In this document: one piece after another, positions 33,074 to 41,222 of the stretch
Position numbering within the stretch: the stretch's first letter is position 1
Layout: each line of letters starts with the position of its first letter
From: Amycolatopsis jejuensis
GTDB lineage: Bacteria; Actinomycetota; Actinomycetes; Mycobacteriales; Pseudonocardiaceae
Length of the DNA: 64,000 nucleotides
Direction: 5' to 3'
NCBI RefSeq assembly: GCF_000717335.1
Contig: NZ_JNYZ01000037.1
Span: forward strand, 59,341 to 123,340
Notes under the pieces: model-generated
The model's database searches: none
What the model saw: the letters and a program-made list of their open reading frames with translations, nothing else
Told to the model about the DNA's origin: nothing
Position numbers and translations under genes: made by a program

Positions 33074-34111
33074 TCAGTTTTCCGAGGACGAGAACAGCAC
33101 CTGCGGCACATTGCTGGCCGCCGCGCGGCGCGGTTTCGCCGGTGCCGCAGCGGTACCGGTCGGCGACGAGGCCGCGGACTGGGCCGGAGCGCCTTTGCCG
33201 GTGGCCGCTGGGCCGGTATTGGCAGTCGTTGCCGGAGCGGCTTTGCCGGTGGCTGCCGGGCTGGTTTTGGTGGGCGCGGGTTTGCCATTGGCTGCCGGGT
33301 TGGCTTTGGTGGGCGCGGGTTTGCCGGTGGCCGCCGGAGTGGTTTTCGCTGCTGTCGCGGGGGTCTTGGCTGCCGCTGGCTTGGCCGGGGCGGTCTTGCC
33401 GGTCGCCCGGTCTGCGATTGCGGCGGTGGCGGTGGTCGCGGTGCCCTTACGGGCAGACTTCACCGTCGACTTCGCCGCGCGGGTTGTTCCGGCGACCTTG
33501 GCCGTCGCGGTCTTCGCCGACGCCGTTTTAGCTGCCGCCTTGGTCGCCCGGCTCTTGGCCGCGGTGCTCTTGACCGGCCCGCTCTTGGCTGCCGAGCCCT
33601 TGTCTGCGGAGTCCTTGGCCGCGGAGCTCTTGGCTGCCGAGCCTTTGGACCCGCTCTTCGACGCCGAGCGCCCGGCCGTAGCGCTCTTTCCCGCCGAACT
33701 CTTCGCCGCCGAACCCGGCACCGAGCCCGCCACCGAGGTCTTCACCGCCGCGCTCGTGCCCGCCGACTTGCCCCCGCGCGCCGATCCGGCCACCTTCGCC
33801 ACCCGGCCGGTGCCAGCAGTCTTCTTCCCCGTTGCCTTACCGGCAGCGGATTTCCCGCTCTTCGCCGCTCCGCCGCCCTTGGCCGCAACGGATTTCCCTG
33901 CGGCCCCGGCGATGAGGCGGGGGCGCTGTTTCCGCCCGCCCACCCGGCGGCCCGCCGACGCGTACCGTTCGAGCAAGCGCCGGAGTGCGGTGGCGCTCCG
34001 GCTGGTGAGGTCGATGTCGTACTGGACGCCGTCCAGGGCGAACGCGACGGTTTCCGCCGCGCGGCCGCCGGTCAGGTCGTCCAGGACGGGGGCAGCGGTG
34101 TTCCTGGTCAT
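33074..34111 (-). CDS. Lsr2 N-terminal domain fused to histone H1-like Lys/Ala-rich tail
   Basis: 345 residues from ATG 34111 (GGGAGG upstream). Residues 5-60 match the Lsr2 dimerisation/oligomerisation domain (VLDDLTGGRAAETVAFALDG, YDIDLTSRSATALRRLLERY, GRRVGGRKQRPR). The remaining 280 are almost only Ala, Lys, Ser, Thr, Gly and Pro with many AAKS/AAKT/PAPTK units, like histone H1 or the HupB tail. The C-terminal Lsr2 AT-hook domain (RGR core) is absent. Lsr2 bridges and silences AT-rich DNA; this fusion would condense DNA through a basic disordered tail instead. Monocistronic, divergent from the flavoprotein gene. Confidence 0.85.
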   Translation of the reverse strand: MTRNTAAPVLDDLTGGRAAETVAFALDGVQYDIDLTSRSATALRRLLERYASAGRRVGGRKQRPRLIAGAAGKSVAAKGGGAAKSGKSAAGKATGKKTAGTGRVAKVAGSARGGKSAGTSAAVKTSVAGSVPGSAAKSSAGKSATAGRSASKSGSKGSAAKSSAAKDSADKGSAAKSGPVKSTAAKSRATKAAAKTASAKTATAKVAGTTRAAKSTVKSARKGTATTATAAIADRATGKTAPAKPAAAKTPATAAKTTPAATGKPAPTKANPAANGKPAPTKTSPAATGKAAPATTANTGPAATGKGAPAQSAASSPTGTAAAPAKPRRAAASNVPQVLFSSSEN

Positions 34112-34257
34112 GGAGCCTCCCGTGCTCGATCGTGGTCGTGCGTGCAACCGGCACGGCGACGACCCGGGAAATCCCGGTGCCGCCGAGGTCTTCGCAGCTC
34201 GCCTACGACAATAGCGGCTGGCTTGCGCGAAGCTGCGCGGTGGTGTGCGCTGTGTCC

Positions 34258-35652
34258 ATGGCAGGACTGACTTTCGACGTCGTGGTGATCGGGGCGGGAC
34301 CCGTCGGCGAGGTGGCGGCCCAGCGGGCGGCCCAGGGTGGCCTGAAGGTGGCGCTGGTCGAACACGAACTGTTCGGCGGGGAATGTTCCTATTGGGCGTG
34401 CATCCCGAGCAAGGCCTTGCTACGCCCCGGAAACCTGCTCGCCGCGGCCCAGCGGATGCCCGGCGTGCCGATCGGCGACAAGCTCGACGCGGCCGAAGTG
34501 CTCGCCCGCCGCGACTGGTTCACCGGCCGGGGCGACGACACCGGCCAGGTCGAATGGGCGCGCGGTGCGGGGATCGAACCCGTGCGTGGTCATGGCCGGA
34601 TCACCGGTGAGCGCGAGGTCACGCTTGACGACGGCCGCGTGTTCACCGCGGCCCACGCGGTGATCGTGTGCACCGGCAGCGTGCCGCGGACGCCGCCGAT
34701 TCCCGGGCTGGACACGATCCGGCCGTGGGGGTCGCGGGAGGCGACGTCGGCGTCCGAGGTGCCGGGGCGGCTCGGCGTGCTCGGCGGCGGGGTGGTCGGC
34801 GTCGAGATGGCGCAGGCGTGGGCGCGGCTCGGGGCACAGGTGGACTTCGTGATCAGCGGCGAGCGCCCGCTGCCCAAGCTGCCGGGCTTCGTCGGCGACC
34901 TGGTGCTCGACGGGCTGCGCGAGGCAGGGGTGCGGGCGCACGTCTCGTCCGGGCTGCGTGAAGTGTCCGTTGTGGACGGTGGGACCGCGCTGAAGCTGGC
35001 CGGTGGCGAGGAGGTCGTGGTCGACGAGCTGCTGGTGGCCACCGGGCGCGCCCCGGCGACCGGCGACGTCGGGCTCGACGTGCTCGGCCTGCCCACCGAC
35101 CGTCCGCTCGAGGTGGACGAAAGCGGCCGGGCGCCTGCCGTCGAGGGTGGCTGGCTGTACGCGGCGGGTGACGTCACCGGTCGTGCTTTGCTGACCCACC
35201 AGGGGAAATACGGTGCGCGCGTCGCCGGGGACGCGGTCGCCGCCCGGGCCCGCGGCGAGGAGATCCCGACCGGGCCGTGGAGCCACTACAGCGCCACCGC
35301 CGACCATCACGCCGTACCGCAGGTGGTGTTCACCGATCCGGAGGTGACGTCGGTCGGGCTCACCGAGGCACGCGCCGGATCCGCGGACCGCGTGGTGGAC
35401 ATCGACATCGCGGTCGCCGGTTCGTCACTGCACGCCGACGGGTACACCGGCAAGGCGCGGATGGTCGTCGACACCGAGCGCGGGGTGGTGCTCGGGGTGA
35501 CGTTCGTCGGCCAGGACGTCGCGGAACTGCTGCATTCGGCCACGATCGCGGTGGTCGGCGAGGTGCCGCTCGACCGGCTGTGGCACGCGGTCCCGGCGTT
35601 CCCGACGATCAGCGAGGTGTGGCTGCGGCTGCTGGAGGAGTACGGCCTCTGA
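34258..35652 (+). CDS. Pyridine nucleotide-disulfide oxidoreductase (lipoamide dehydrogenase/MerA-like), unusual C-terminus
   Basis: 464 residues from ATG 34258. FAD fold VVVIGAGPVGEVAAQRAA, redox Cys pair in GGECSYWACIPSKALL (four residues between the cysteines as in this family), NAD(P)H fold LGVLGGGVVGVEMAQAW and YAAGDVTGRALLTHQGKYGA. The interface segment that normally reads HxHPTxxE reads PAFPTISE, so the usual catalytic His is Phe. It may be a quinone or small-disulfide reductase rather than a dihydrolipoamide dehydrogenase; no 2-oxoacid dehydrogenase genes are adjacent. Followed by a TetR gene 64 bp on. Confidence 0.88.
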   Translation: MAGLTFDVVVIGAGPVGEVAAQRAAQGGLKVALVEHELFGGECSYWACIPSKALLRPGNLLAAAQRMPGVPIGDKLDAAEVLARRDWFTGRGDDTGQVEWARGAGIEPVRGHGRITGEREVTLDDGRVFTAAHAVIVCTGSVPRTPPIPGLDTIRPWGSREATSASEVPGRLGVLGGGVVGVEMAQAWARLGAQVDFVISGERPLPKLPGFVGDLVLDGLREAGVRAHVSSGLREVSVVDGGTALKLAGGEEVVVDELLVATGRAPATGDVGLDVLGLPTDRPLEVDESGRAPAVEGGWLYAAGDVTGRALLTHQGKYGARVAGDAVAARARGEEIPTGPWSHYSATADHHAVPQVVFTDPEVTSVGLTEARAGSADRVVDIDIAVAGSSLHADGYTGKARMVVDTERGVVLGVTFVGQDVAELLHSATIAVVGEVPLDRLWHAVPAFPTISEVWLRLLEEYGL

Positions 35653-35703
35653 CGGCGTTCGGTGGGACGGTGCCACTTGGTTGGTCGTACCACCTTCGGG
35701 TGT

Positions 35704-35709
35704 TAGCGT
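35704..35709 (+). promoter_or_regulatory. -10 hexamer TAGCGT of TetR gene, leaderless
   Basis: TAGCGT is exactly seven bases before the ATG at 35717. A weak inverted repeat, GGTTGGT-CGT-ACCACC, lies just upstream at about 35679-35694 and could be the autoregulatory site. Confidence 0.5.
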
Positions 35710-35716
35710 CGGGACC

Positions 35717-36289
35717 ATGACCGGTGCCCCAGTGCCGGGCCGGCGGGAACGCAAGAAAGCGGCCACCCGCCAGGCCCTGGCCGACGCCGCCCTGCGCATG
35801 TTCCTCGACCGCGGCTACGACCAGGTGACCGTACGCGAAATCGCAGACGCGGCCGACGTCTCCACCACCACCCTGATGAAGCACTTTCCCACCAAGGAAG
35901 CGCTCGTCTTCGACCGCGAGCCGGACGTGGAGGAAGCGCTCGTCGCCGCCGTCCGCGACCGTCCGGCGGGCACCTCGGTGCTGGCCGCGCTGCGCGAGTA
36001 CGCACGGGAGCAGGCGAAGTTCCGGTCCGGGACGGAGATCGCCGAGTTCCGGACGCTGGTCCGCGGCACCCCGGCGCTGCACGACTACTGGCACAAGATG
36101 TGGATGGGCCACGAACACACGCTGAGCCGTGCGATCGCTTCCGCGGCCGGCGCGCCGGAGAACGACCCGAAGTGTGCCGCGATCGCGCATTTCGCCCTCG
36201 AAGCCGCCGTGCTGGCCGACGGCGCCGAGGATCCGTACGGGGTCCTCGATGCCGCGTTCGACATCCTGGAGAACGGCTGGCCGAACTGA
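35717..36289 (+). CDS. TetR-family regulator
   Basis: 190 residues from ATG 35717, chosen because of the leaderless promoter hexamer seven bases upstream; the GTG at 35681 adds a non-conserved leader. HTH in TVREIADAADVSTTTLMKHF and a helical C-terminal domain with the DYWHKMWMGHEHTLSRAIA segment seen in MftR-like/AcrR-like actinobacterial regulators. It may repress itself and the flavoprotein before it. Convergent with the next gene, 7 bp between stops. Confidence 0.87.
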   Translation: MTGAPVPGRRERKKAATRQALADAALRMFLDRGYDQVTVREIADAADVSTTTLMKHFPTKEALVFDREPDVEEALVAAVRDRPAGTSVLAALREYAREQAKFRSGTEIAEFRTLVRGTPALHDYWHKMWMGHEHTLSRAIASAAGAPENDPKCAAIAHFALEAAVLADGAEDPYGVLDAAFDILENGWPN

Positions 36290-36296
36290 CCTGGAA

Positions 36297-38159
36297 TCAG
36301 GCGGGCAGTTCGAGATCGAGAGCACCCTTGGCCGCGCGGGCAAGGCCGGGATCGTCCGGAGTGGACGGTCCGGACTGCCACACCGCCTGCACGAGCCGCA
36401 CCCCGTTGCCGTCGGCTTTGCTGGCGTACGCGGCGCCGTCGAACTTGGGCGCGGCGGCGGGCCACTTGCCGGTCTCGGTGGCGACGTCGAGGATCCCGCC
36501 GCCGCCTGGGGTGTCCGCGATTTCCTTGAGGTGACCTGCCTGTGCCGCGTCGGGAAACTCGACGACCGCGACGGTCACCGCAGCGGCCCGCCCGTCGACG
36601 AGCGCGGTGTAGCTCGCGCGGCGGACTCCGGAGCAGCTGGTCTGCTGGAGGCTCGCCTGGACGTCCCCGAATGCATGCGAGGCGCATCGCTGATCGGCGC
36701 TGCTCGCCCGGGGTTCGAAGGTGAGGCTGGGGGCTGGGGGTGCGGTGGAGGTCGCGCTGGTGACCGGTGCGGCCGATGGGGTGCTGGCGGGCGGTGGTGT
36801 TGCGGTGTCGCTGTTCCCGCTGCCGCTGGTCGCCACGACGATTGCCGCTACCACCAGGACGACCAGCAGGACGATTGCCCCGAGCGGGACCCATTTGACC
36901 GTCCGGGACGGGGGTTTGCCGGGTTCTGCGGGGGGTGGGACTGCGACGGCCACGGTCTGCGGACGTGGCTGGGTCGGCGCGGCTGCCGGGGGGCGTGGCT
37001 GTTCGGGCCCGGTAGCTGCCGGCGGCCGGGCGGGGGAGGGCATCTTCTCGGTGGGGGAATCCGCAGGGAACTCGGTGGACTCGGTGGGGGCTTCGGAAAG
37101 GGCGTCGTCGGAGGTGGGGACCTCCGGGCGGGGAGGGCGCACCGAGATGATCTGCGGCTTGGGTGGTGAGGGAGGTGGGGAAAAGACCTCCTCCGGGGAC
37201 CGGGGGGAAGGCGCGGTGCCGGGGGAGGCCGGGGTGCTGGTTTCGGGAGTAGCGGCTTGCGATTGCGCGGTGTCCGCGGACGCGGGCAGGGGAGTAGCAG
37301 CGGAGGCGGGAGTAGCGGCTTGCGATTGCGCGGTGTCCGCGGACCCGGGCAGGGGAACAGGAGCGCCCGGAGGGGCGGCAGGAGTGACGACAGTGCCCGT
37401 GCTGCGAGTACCCGAAGGTGCGGCGGGCGGCGGCGAAGTGGTGGTCTCAGCGGCTTGGCCGGTCGTGCGGCCGTTGGCAGCGCCGGTCGAGGCGGCGGAA
37501 CCCCCGAAGCCCGCCCCGCCGGGAACAGGCGTGTCATCCGCGAACCGGACGAACCCCTCTCCCCGCAGCACCTCCTCCGACAGCGCCGGTGCCTCCGGAG
37601 CCAGCGCCGCGATGAGGGCCCGGGCCTGGTCCACCGACCGGGGGTGCCGCGCGGTCGCCAGGGAGACCGTGGCCGCGAGCATCGTGGTCGGGGTCGGGTG
37701 CAGGACCCGGACCGGACCGGCAAGGTCTCCCGGTGGCTGGTCCACCGTCTCGACGTACGGCCCTACCGCCACGATCGTCCCCACCGGGCCGCCGCCCAGT
37801 TCCGCCACGCGGCGTTCGCATTCCTGGGACAGGTCGAGTGCCTCGGTCGCCGGGTTGACTGCCTCGTCGCCGTGGACGAGCGGCCACCCGTCGGCCTTCC
37901 ACGGGCCGCTCAGGGGCGCTTCCAGGTGCAGGGCCGGGTCGGGCAGGTCGACGCCGATCACGATCAGCACGCCCGTCGGCAGCACGACCACTGCTTCCAC
38001 CGGGCGGTCGCCGGTGGGGCGGGCGCCGACCAGCGCGACGCCGCCGATCACGGTGCTCCCCCGGCCGAGGGAGGCGAGCGCGGCCCGCACGTCCTCCGCG
38101 ACGCGCGAGGGCTGCTGCCCGAGGCGGACCAGTCGCACCGAAATCTCCTCAATCCTCAC
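36297..38159 (-). CDS. Large Pro-rich single-pass membrane protein, function unknown
   Basis: 620 residues from GTG 38159. Residues 1-205 form a conserved-looking cytoplasmic domain (VRLVRLGQQPSRVAEDVRAA, VVVLPTGVLIVIGVDLPD), 206-420 are a Pro/Ala/Thr linker, one transmembrane helix follows near 425-450 (WVPLGAIVLLVVLVVAAIVV), and the last 150 residues lie outside with Cys in ADQRCASHAFG and QQTSCSGVRR. In the linker a 21-residue unit is duplicated in tandem (63-bp DNA repeat, 37248-37310 and 37311-37365). The layout resembles anti-sigma or kinase-associated sensors of Pseudonocardiaceae, but I recognise no catalytic motif. Confidence 0.75.
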   Translation of the reverse strand: MRIEEISVRLVRLGQQPSRVAEDVRAALASLGRGSTVIGGVALVGARPTGDRPVEAVVVLPTGVLIVIGVDLPDPALHLEAPLSGPWKADGWPLVHGDEAVNPATEALDLSQECERRVAELGGGPVGTIVAVGPYVETVDQPPGDLAGPVRVLHPTPTTMLAATVSLATARHPRSVDQARALIAALAPEAPALSEEVLRGEGFVRFADDTPVPGGAGFGGSAASTGAANGRTTGQAAETTTSPPPAAPSGTRSTGTVVTPAAPPGAPVPLPGSADTAQSQAATPASAATPLPASADTAQSQAATPETSTPASPGTAPSPRSPEEVFSPPPSPPKPQIISVRPPRPEVPTSDDALSEAPTESTEFPADSPTEKMPSPARPPAATGPEQPRPPAAAPTQPRPQTVAVAVPPPAEPGKPPSRTVKWVPLGAIVLLVVLVVAAIVVATSGSGNSDTATPPPASTPSAAPVTSATSTAPPAPSLTFEPRASSADQRCASHAFGDVQASLQQTSCSGVRRASYTALVDGRAAAVTVAVVEFPDAAQAGHLKEIADTPGGGGILDVATETGKWPAAAPKFDGAAYASKADGNGVRLVQAVWQSGPSTPDDPGLARAAKGALDLELPA

Positions 38160-38401
38160 CGTTTCCGGTGCCCCACGCTAGCGTGCCGGACCGCCGTGAC
38201 CGTGCTCCGTGCCTGCGCGTCGGCGTGCCTCACCACAACGGGCGTTCCGGTGCGACTTGTGGTGTTCATGTGGCCAAACAGCACGGTTGGGGTGCAGAAT
38301 GTGCTACACAGGTCGGGACTGCCGTGGAGGCCGGGCAGCCTGCGCAGGTTCGGAGAGGTCGTAGGGGAAGACGTCCCTCGTCGAACAAGCGGAGGTCAGC
38401 A

Positions 38402-38905
38402 GTGAGCACCCGTGGCAGCACCCGAGGTGTGGTGTACGTCCACTCGTCGCCGTCTGCGGTGTGTCCGCACGTCGAGTGGGCTATTTCGGGCACCCTCGGT
38501 GCCCGTGTCGAGCTGAAGTGGACGGCCCAGCCGGCCAGTCCGGGCCAGCTCCGCGCCGAATGCGGCTGGAGCGCGCCCGCGGGAACCGGCGGAAAGCTGG
38601 CCTCGGCGCTCAAGGCGTGGCCGATGGTGCGCTTCGAGATCACCGAGGAACCCAGCGCGGGCGTCGACGGCGAGCGGTTCTGTTATGCCCCCGGCCTCGG
38701 CCTGTGGCATGGCCGCACCAGCGCGAACGGCGACATCGTGGTGGGCGAGGACCAGCTGCGCGCGCTCGTGAGCATGACCCGCGGGGGGGAGACGCTCGCG
38801 CACAAGCTCGACGAGCTGCTCGCGGCCGCGTGGGACGAGGCACTCGAGCCGTACCGGCACGCGGGCGACGGCGCCCCGGTCACCTGGCTGCACCAGGTCG
38901 GCTGA
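38402..38905 (+). CDS. DUF3145 family protein
   Basis: 167 residues from GTG 38402. The line GVVYVHSSPSAVCPHVEWA and the later CYAPGLGLWHGRTSANGDIV are typical of the actinobacterial DUF3145 family. Members are often encoded beside the FAS II fab cluster, as here (fabF lies 690 bp away on the other strand). No activity is known; conservation with fatty acid genes suggests a role in lipid synthesis or its control, an inference from context. Confidence 0.82.
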   Translation: MSTRGSTRGVVYVHSSPSAVCPHVEWAISGTLGARVELKWTAQPASPGQLRAECGWSAPAGTGGKLASALKAWPMVRFEITEEPSAGVDGERFCYAPGLGLWHGRTSANGDIVVGEDQLRALVSMTRGGETLAHKLDELLAAAWDEALEPYRHAGDGAPVTWLHQVG

Positions 38906-38915
38906 GCCGGGCCGG

Positions 38916-38921
38916 TACCCT
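38916..38921 (+). promoter_or_regulatory. -10 hexamer TACCCT of the gene at 38929, leaderless
   Basis: TACCCT then seven bases then GTG at 38929, the spacing seen at the other leaderless starts in this window. Confidence 0.45.
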
Positions 38922-38928
38922 CACCCGG

Positions 38929-39525
38929 GTGAGCGTTCAACCGGCCCCGCCGTCTCGCCAGCGGTGGCTGATCCCCGTGCTCGTGGTGGTGCTGTCCGTC
39001 ACCGTCGCCGGGGGTCTGCTCGCGCGGGAGCTCTACCGCCGCCCCGACCAGCCGGACCCCGGAGGCGGCACCGTGGCGCCGTCCACCACGAACGACGGCG
39101 TACCTCGTGAACTGCCCGGCCCGGGCCGCGTCGAGGTCACGGCGGACGCCGCGGGCCACCCCGACGGCAACACCGTCCGTGAGGTGCTGCAGAGCTACTT
39201 CGACGCGGTGAACAGCAAGGACTACCGCGCCTGGACGACGACGGTCAGCGAAGAGCGGCGCAGCAAGATGCCGGAAAGCCGCTGGCGCCACGACTTCCAG
39301 TCCACCAAGGACGGCACCATCACGGTGTACCGCATCGAGCCCGGCGCCCAGAGCACGCTGCGGGTGCTCGTGCGGTTCATCAGCACCCAGTCCCTGGACG
39401 AGGCCCCGCCGGACTTCAAGCAGCCGTGCATCCGCTGGAACCTGATGCTGCCGCTGAAGTTCGAACAGGGCCAGTACCGGATCGACGTCACCGACGGTGC
39501 GTCCGCACTGCGCGCCAAGTGCTGA
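38929..39525 (+). CDS. Membrane-anchored extracytoplasmic protein, NTF2-like domain
   Basis: 198 residues from GTG 38929. One N-terminal transmembrane helix (about 13-33, WLIPVLVVVLSVTVAGGLLA), a Pro/Gly linker, then a domain beginning TVREVLQSYFDAVNSKDYRAW, the start of an NTF2/SnoaL-like cone fold common in actinobacterial Mce-associated and lipoprotein-like proteins. One cysteine in the domain (KQPCIRWNL) and a C-terminal Cys may form a disulfide. Function unknown. Confidence 0.75.
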   Translation: MSVQPAPPSRQRWLIPVLVVVLSVTVAGGLLARELYRRPDQPDPGGGTVAPSTTNDGVPRELPGPGRVEVTADAAGHPDGNTVREVLQSYFDAVNSKDYRAWTTTVSEERRSKMPESRWRHDFQSTKDGTITVYRIEPGAQSTLRVLVRFISTQSLDEAPPDFKQPCIRWNLMLPLKFEQGQYRIDVTDGASALRAKC

Positions 39526-39528
39526 AAG

Positions 39529-39581
39529 CCGTGAAGGGAACCATCACGGAATCAGATTCCGTCATGGTTCCCTTCACGGAC
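39529..39581. repeat. Dispersed palindromic repeat, copy 3
   Basis: CCGTGAAGGGAACC ... GGTTCCCTTCACGGAC with core GAATCAGATTC. It fills the 66-bp gap between the convergent stops of the gene at 38929 and fabF, where it can serve as a bidirectional terminator. Confidence 0.88.
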
Positions 39582-39591
39582 TTGAAGCGGA

Positions 39592-40842
39592 TCAGACCGC
39601 CGGCGTGAACAGCAGCGCGGTGTTGTGGCCGCCGAAGCCGAACGAGTTGCTGATCGCCGCGGCGAGCTCGACCTTGCGGTTCTCCCCGGACACCACGTCG
39701 AGCTGCACCTTCGGGTCCTGGTCGGTGAGGTTCCGCGTGGCGGGCACGACCCCTTCGTAGATCGCCAGGATCGTCGCGATGCCTTCCACCGCGCCTGCCC
39801 CGCCCACGAGGTGCCCCAGTGCGCCCTTCGGCGCGGTGACCACCGGGTGTTCCCCGATCGCCGACCGGATTGCGGCCGCCTCGCCGATGTCACCGACCAC
39901 AGTGGACGTCGCGTGCGCGTTCACGTGCCCGATGTCCGACGGCGACAACCCCGCCATCGTCATCGCGGCCCGCATCGCCGCGATCTGCCCGATGCCCTCG
40001 GGGTGGTTGCCGGTGATGTGGTACGCGTCGGACGTGATGCCGTACCCGGACAGCGTCGCGTAGATCCGCGCGCCGCGGGCCTTCGCCCGGTCCGCCCGCT
40101 CCAGCACGACGACGCCGGAGCCCTCCCCGAGCACGAAGCCGTCGCGGTTCACGTCGAACGGACGGGACGCGGCGGCCGGGTCGTCGTTGCGCGTGGACAC
40201 CGTACGGGCCTGGGCGAACCCGGCGACGGTGATCGGGTGGATGCACGCCTCGGCGCCACCCGCGACCACCACGTCGGCCCGTCCGGACCGGATCATCTCG
40301 AACCCGTTCGCGATGCCCTCGGCGCCGGACGCGCACGCCGAAGCAGGCGAATGCACCCCGGCCCGTGCCTTGAGGTCGATGCCCACGTGCGCGGCGGGAC
40401 CGTTCGGCATCAGCATCGGGACGGTCAGCGGCGACACCTTGCGAAGACCCTGCTGGTGCAACAGGTCGTTCTGGCTCAGCAGCGTGACCGGACCGCCGAT
40501 CCCGGTGCCGATGGAGACGCCGAGACGTTCCGGCTCGACGTCGGAATGCTCGTCGGTCGGCTCGGTGAACCCGGCGTCGGCCCATGCCTGGCGGGCGGCG
40601 ATCAGCGCCACCTGCTCGCACCGGTCGAGCCGCCGGGCCTGCACCCGCGGCAGGATGTCGGTGGGCTCGACGGCGAGCTGCGCCGCGATCCGCACCGGCA
40701 GCCCCAGCTCCGCGGGCCAGTCCGCGGCGATGGTGCGGATGCCGCTGCGGCCGGACAGCAGACCGTCCCAGGTGGACGCGACGTCACCGCCCAGCGGCGT
40801 GGTCGCCCCCATGCCGGTGATCACGACGTCGATGTTGCTCAT
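39592..40842 (-). CDS. fabF: Beta-ketoacyl-ACP synthase II
   Basis: 416 residues. Elongating condensing enzyme of FAS II; adds malonyl-ACP units to acyl-ACP. Catalytic triad Cys170 (SACASGAEG), His310 (NAHATSTVVGD) and His344 (ALGHLVGGAGAVE), with Lys339. NAHAT instead of HGT is shared with mycobacterial KasA, so in mycolic acid producers this would be called kasA. Last gene of the fabD-fabH-acpP-fabF cluster, 61 bp after acpP; ATG 40842. Confidence 0.95.
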   Translation of the reverse strand: MSNIDVVITGMGATTPLGGDVASTWDGLLSGRSGIRTIAADWPAELGLPVRIAAQLAVEPTDILPRVQARRLDRCEQVALIAARQAWADAGFTEPTDEHSDVEPERLGVSIGTGIGGPVTLLSQNDLLHQQGLRKVSPLTVPMLMPNGPAAHVGIDLKARAGVHSPASACASGAEGIANGFEMIRSGRADVVVAGGAEACIHPITVAGFAQARTVSTRNDDPAAASRPFDVNRDGFVLGEGSGVVVLERADRAKARGARIYATLSGYGITSDAYHITGNHPEGIGQIAAMRAAMTMAGLSPSDIGHVNAHATSTVVGDIGEAAAIRSAIGEHPVVTAPKGALGHLVGGAGAVEGIATILAIYEGVVPATRNLTDQDPKVQLDVVSGENRKVELAAAISNSFGFGGHNTALLFTPAV

Positions 40843-40903
40843 GGGAGTCTCCCCAAGGTCGCTCCGGACCGGGGGCCTGCCCCGGTCCGGGTTCGAAGCG
40901 GGC

Positions 40904-41149
40904 TTACTTCGAGTTGGCGGACACGTAGTTCACCGCGTCGCCCACGGTCTTCAGGTTGGCCAGCTCGTCGTCCGGGATCTTGACGCCGAACTTGTCCTCG
41001 GCCTGCACGGCGATCTCGACCATCGACAGCGAGTCGATGTCGAGGTCGTCCACGAACGACTTCTCGGCGGTGACGTCGTCCTGAGCCACCCCGGCCACCT
41101 CTTCGACGATCTCGGCGAGGCCGGCGAGGATCTCAGCGTTGTCAGCCAT
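40904..41149 (-). CDS. acpP: Acyl carrier protein
   Basis: 81 residues, acidic four-helix protein. Ser40 in DDLDIDSLSMVE is the 4'-phosphopantetheine site. It carries growing acyl chains between FabD, FabH and FabF, encoded around it. Without the long C-terminal tail of mycobacterial AcpM. ATG 41149, 73 bp after fabH. Confidence 0.95.
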   Translation of the reverse strand: MADNAEILAGLAEIVEEVAGVAQDDVTAEKSFVDDLDIDSLSMVEIAVQAEDKFGVKIPDDELANLKTVGDAVNYVSANSK

Positions 41150-41222
41150 CGGTGTTGTTCCCTTCTCGGTTCTTCTGTCGGGTTCCCCTCGCGGGCCCGG
41201 TGCCCGCGGGAGAAGTATTCAC

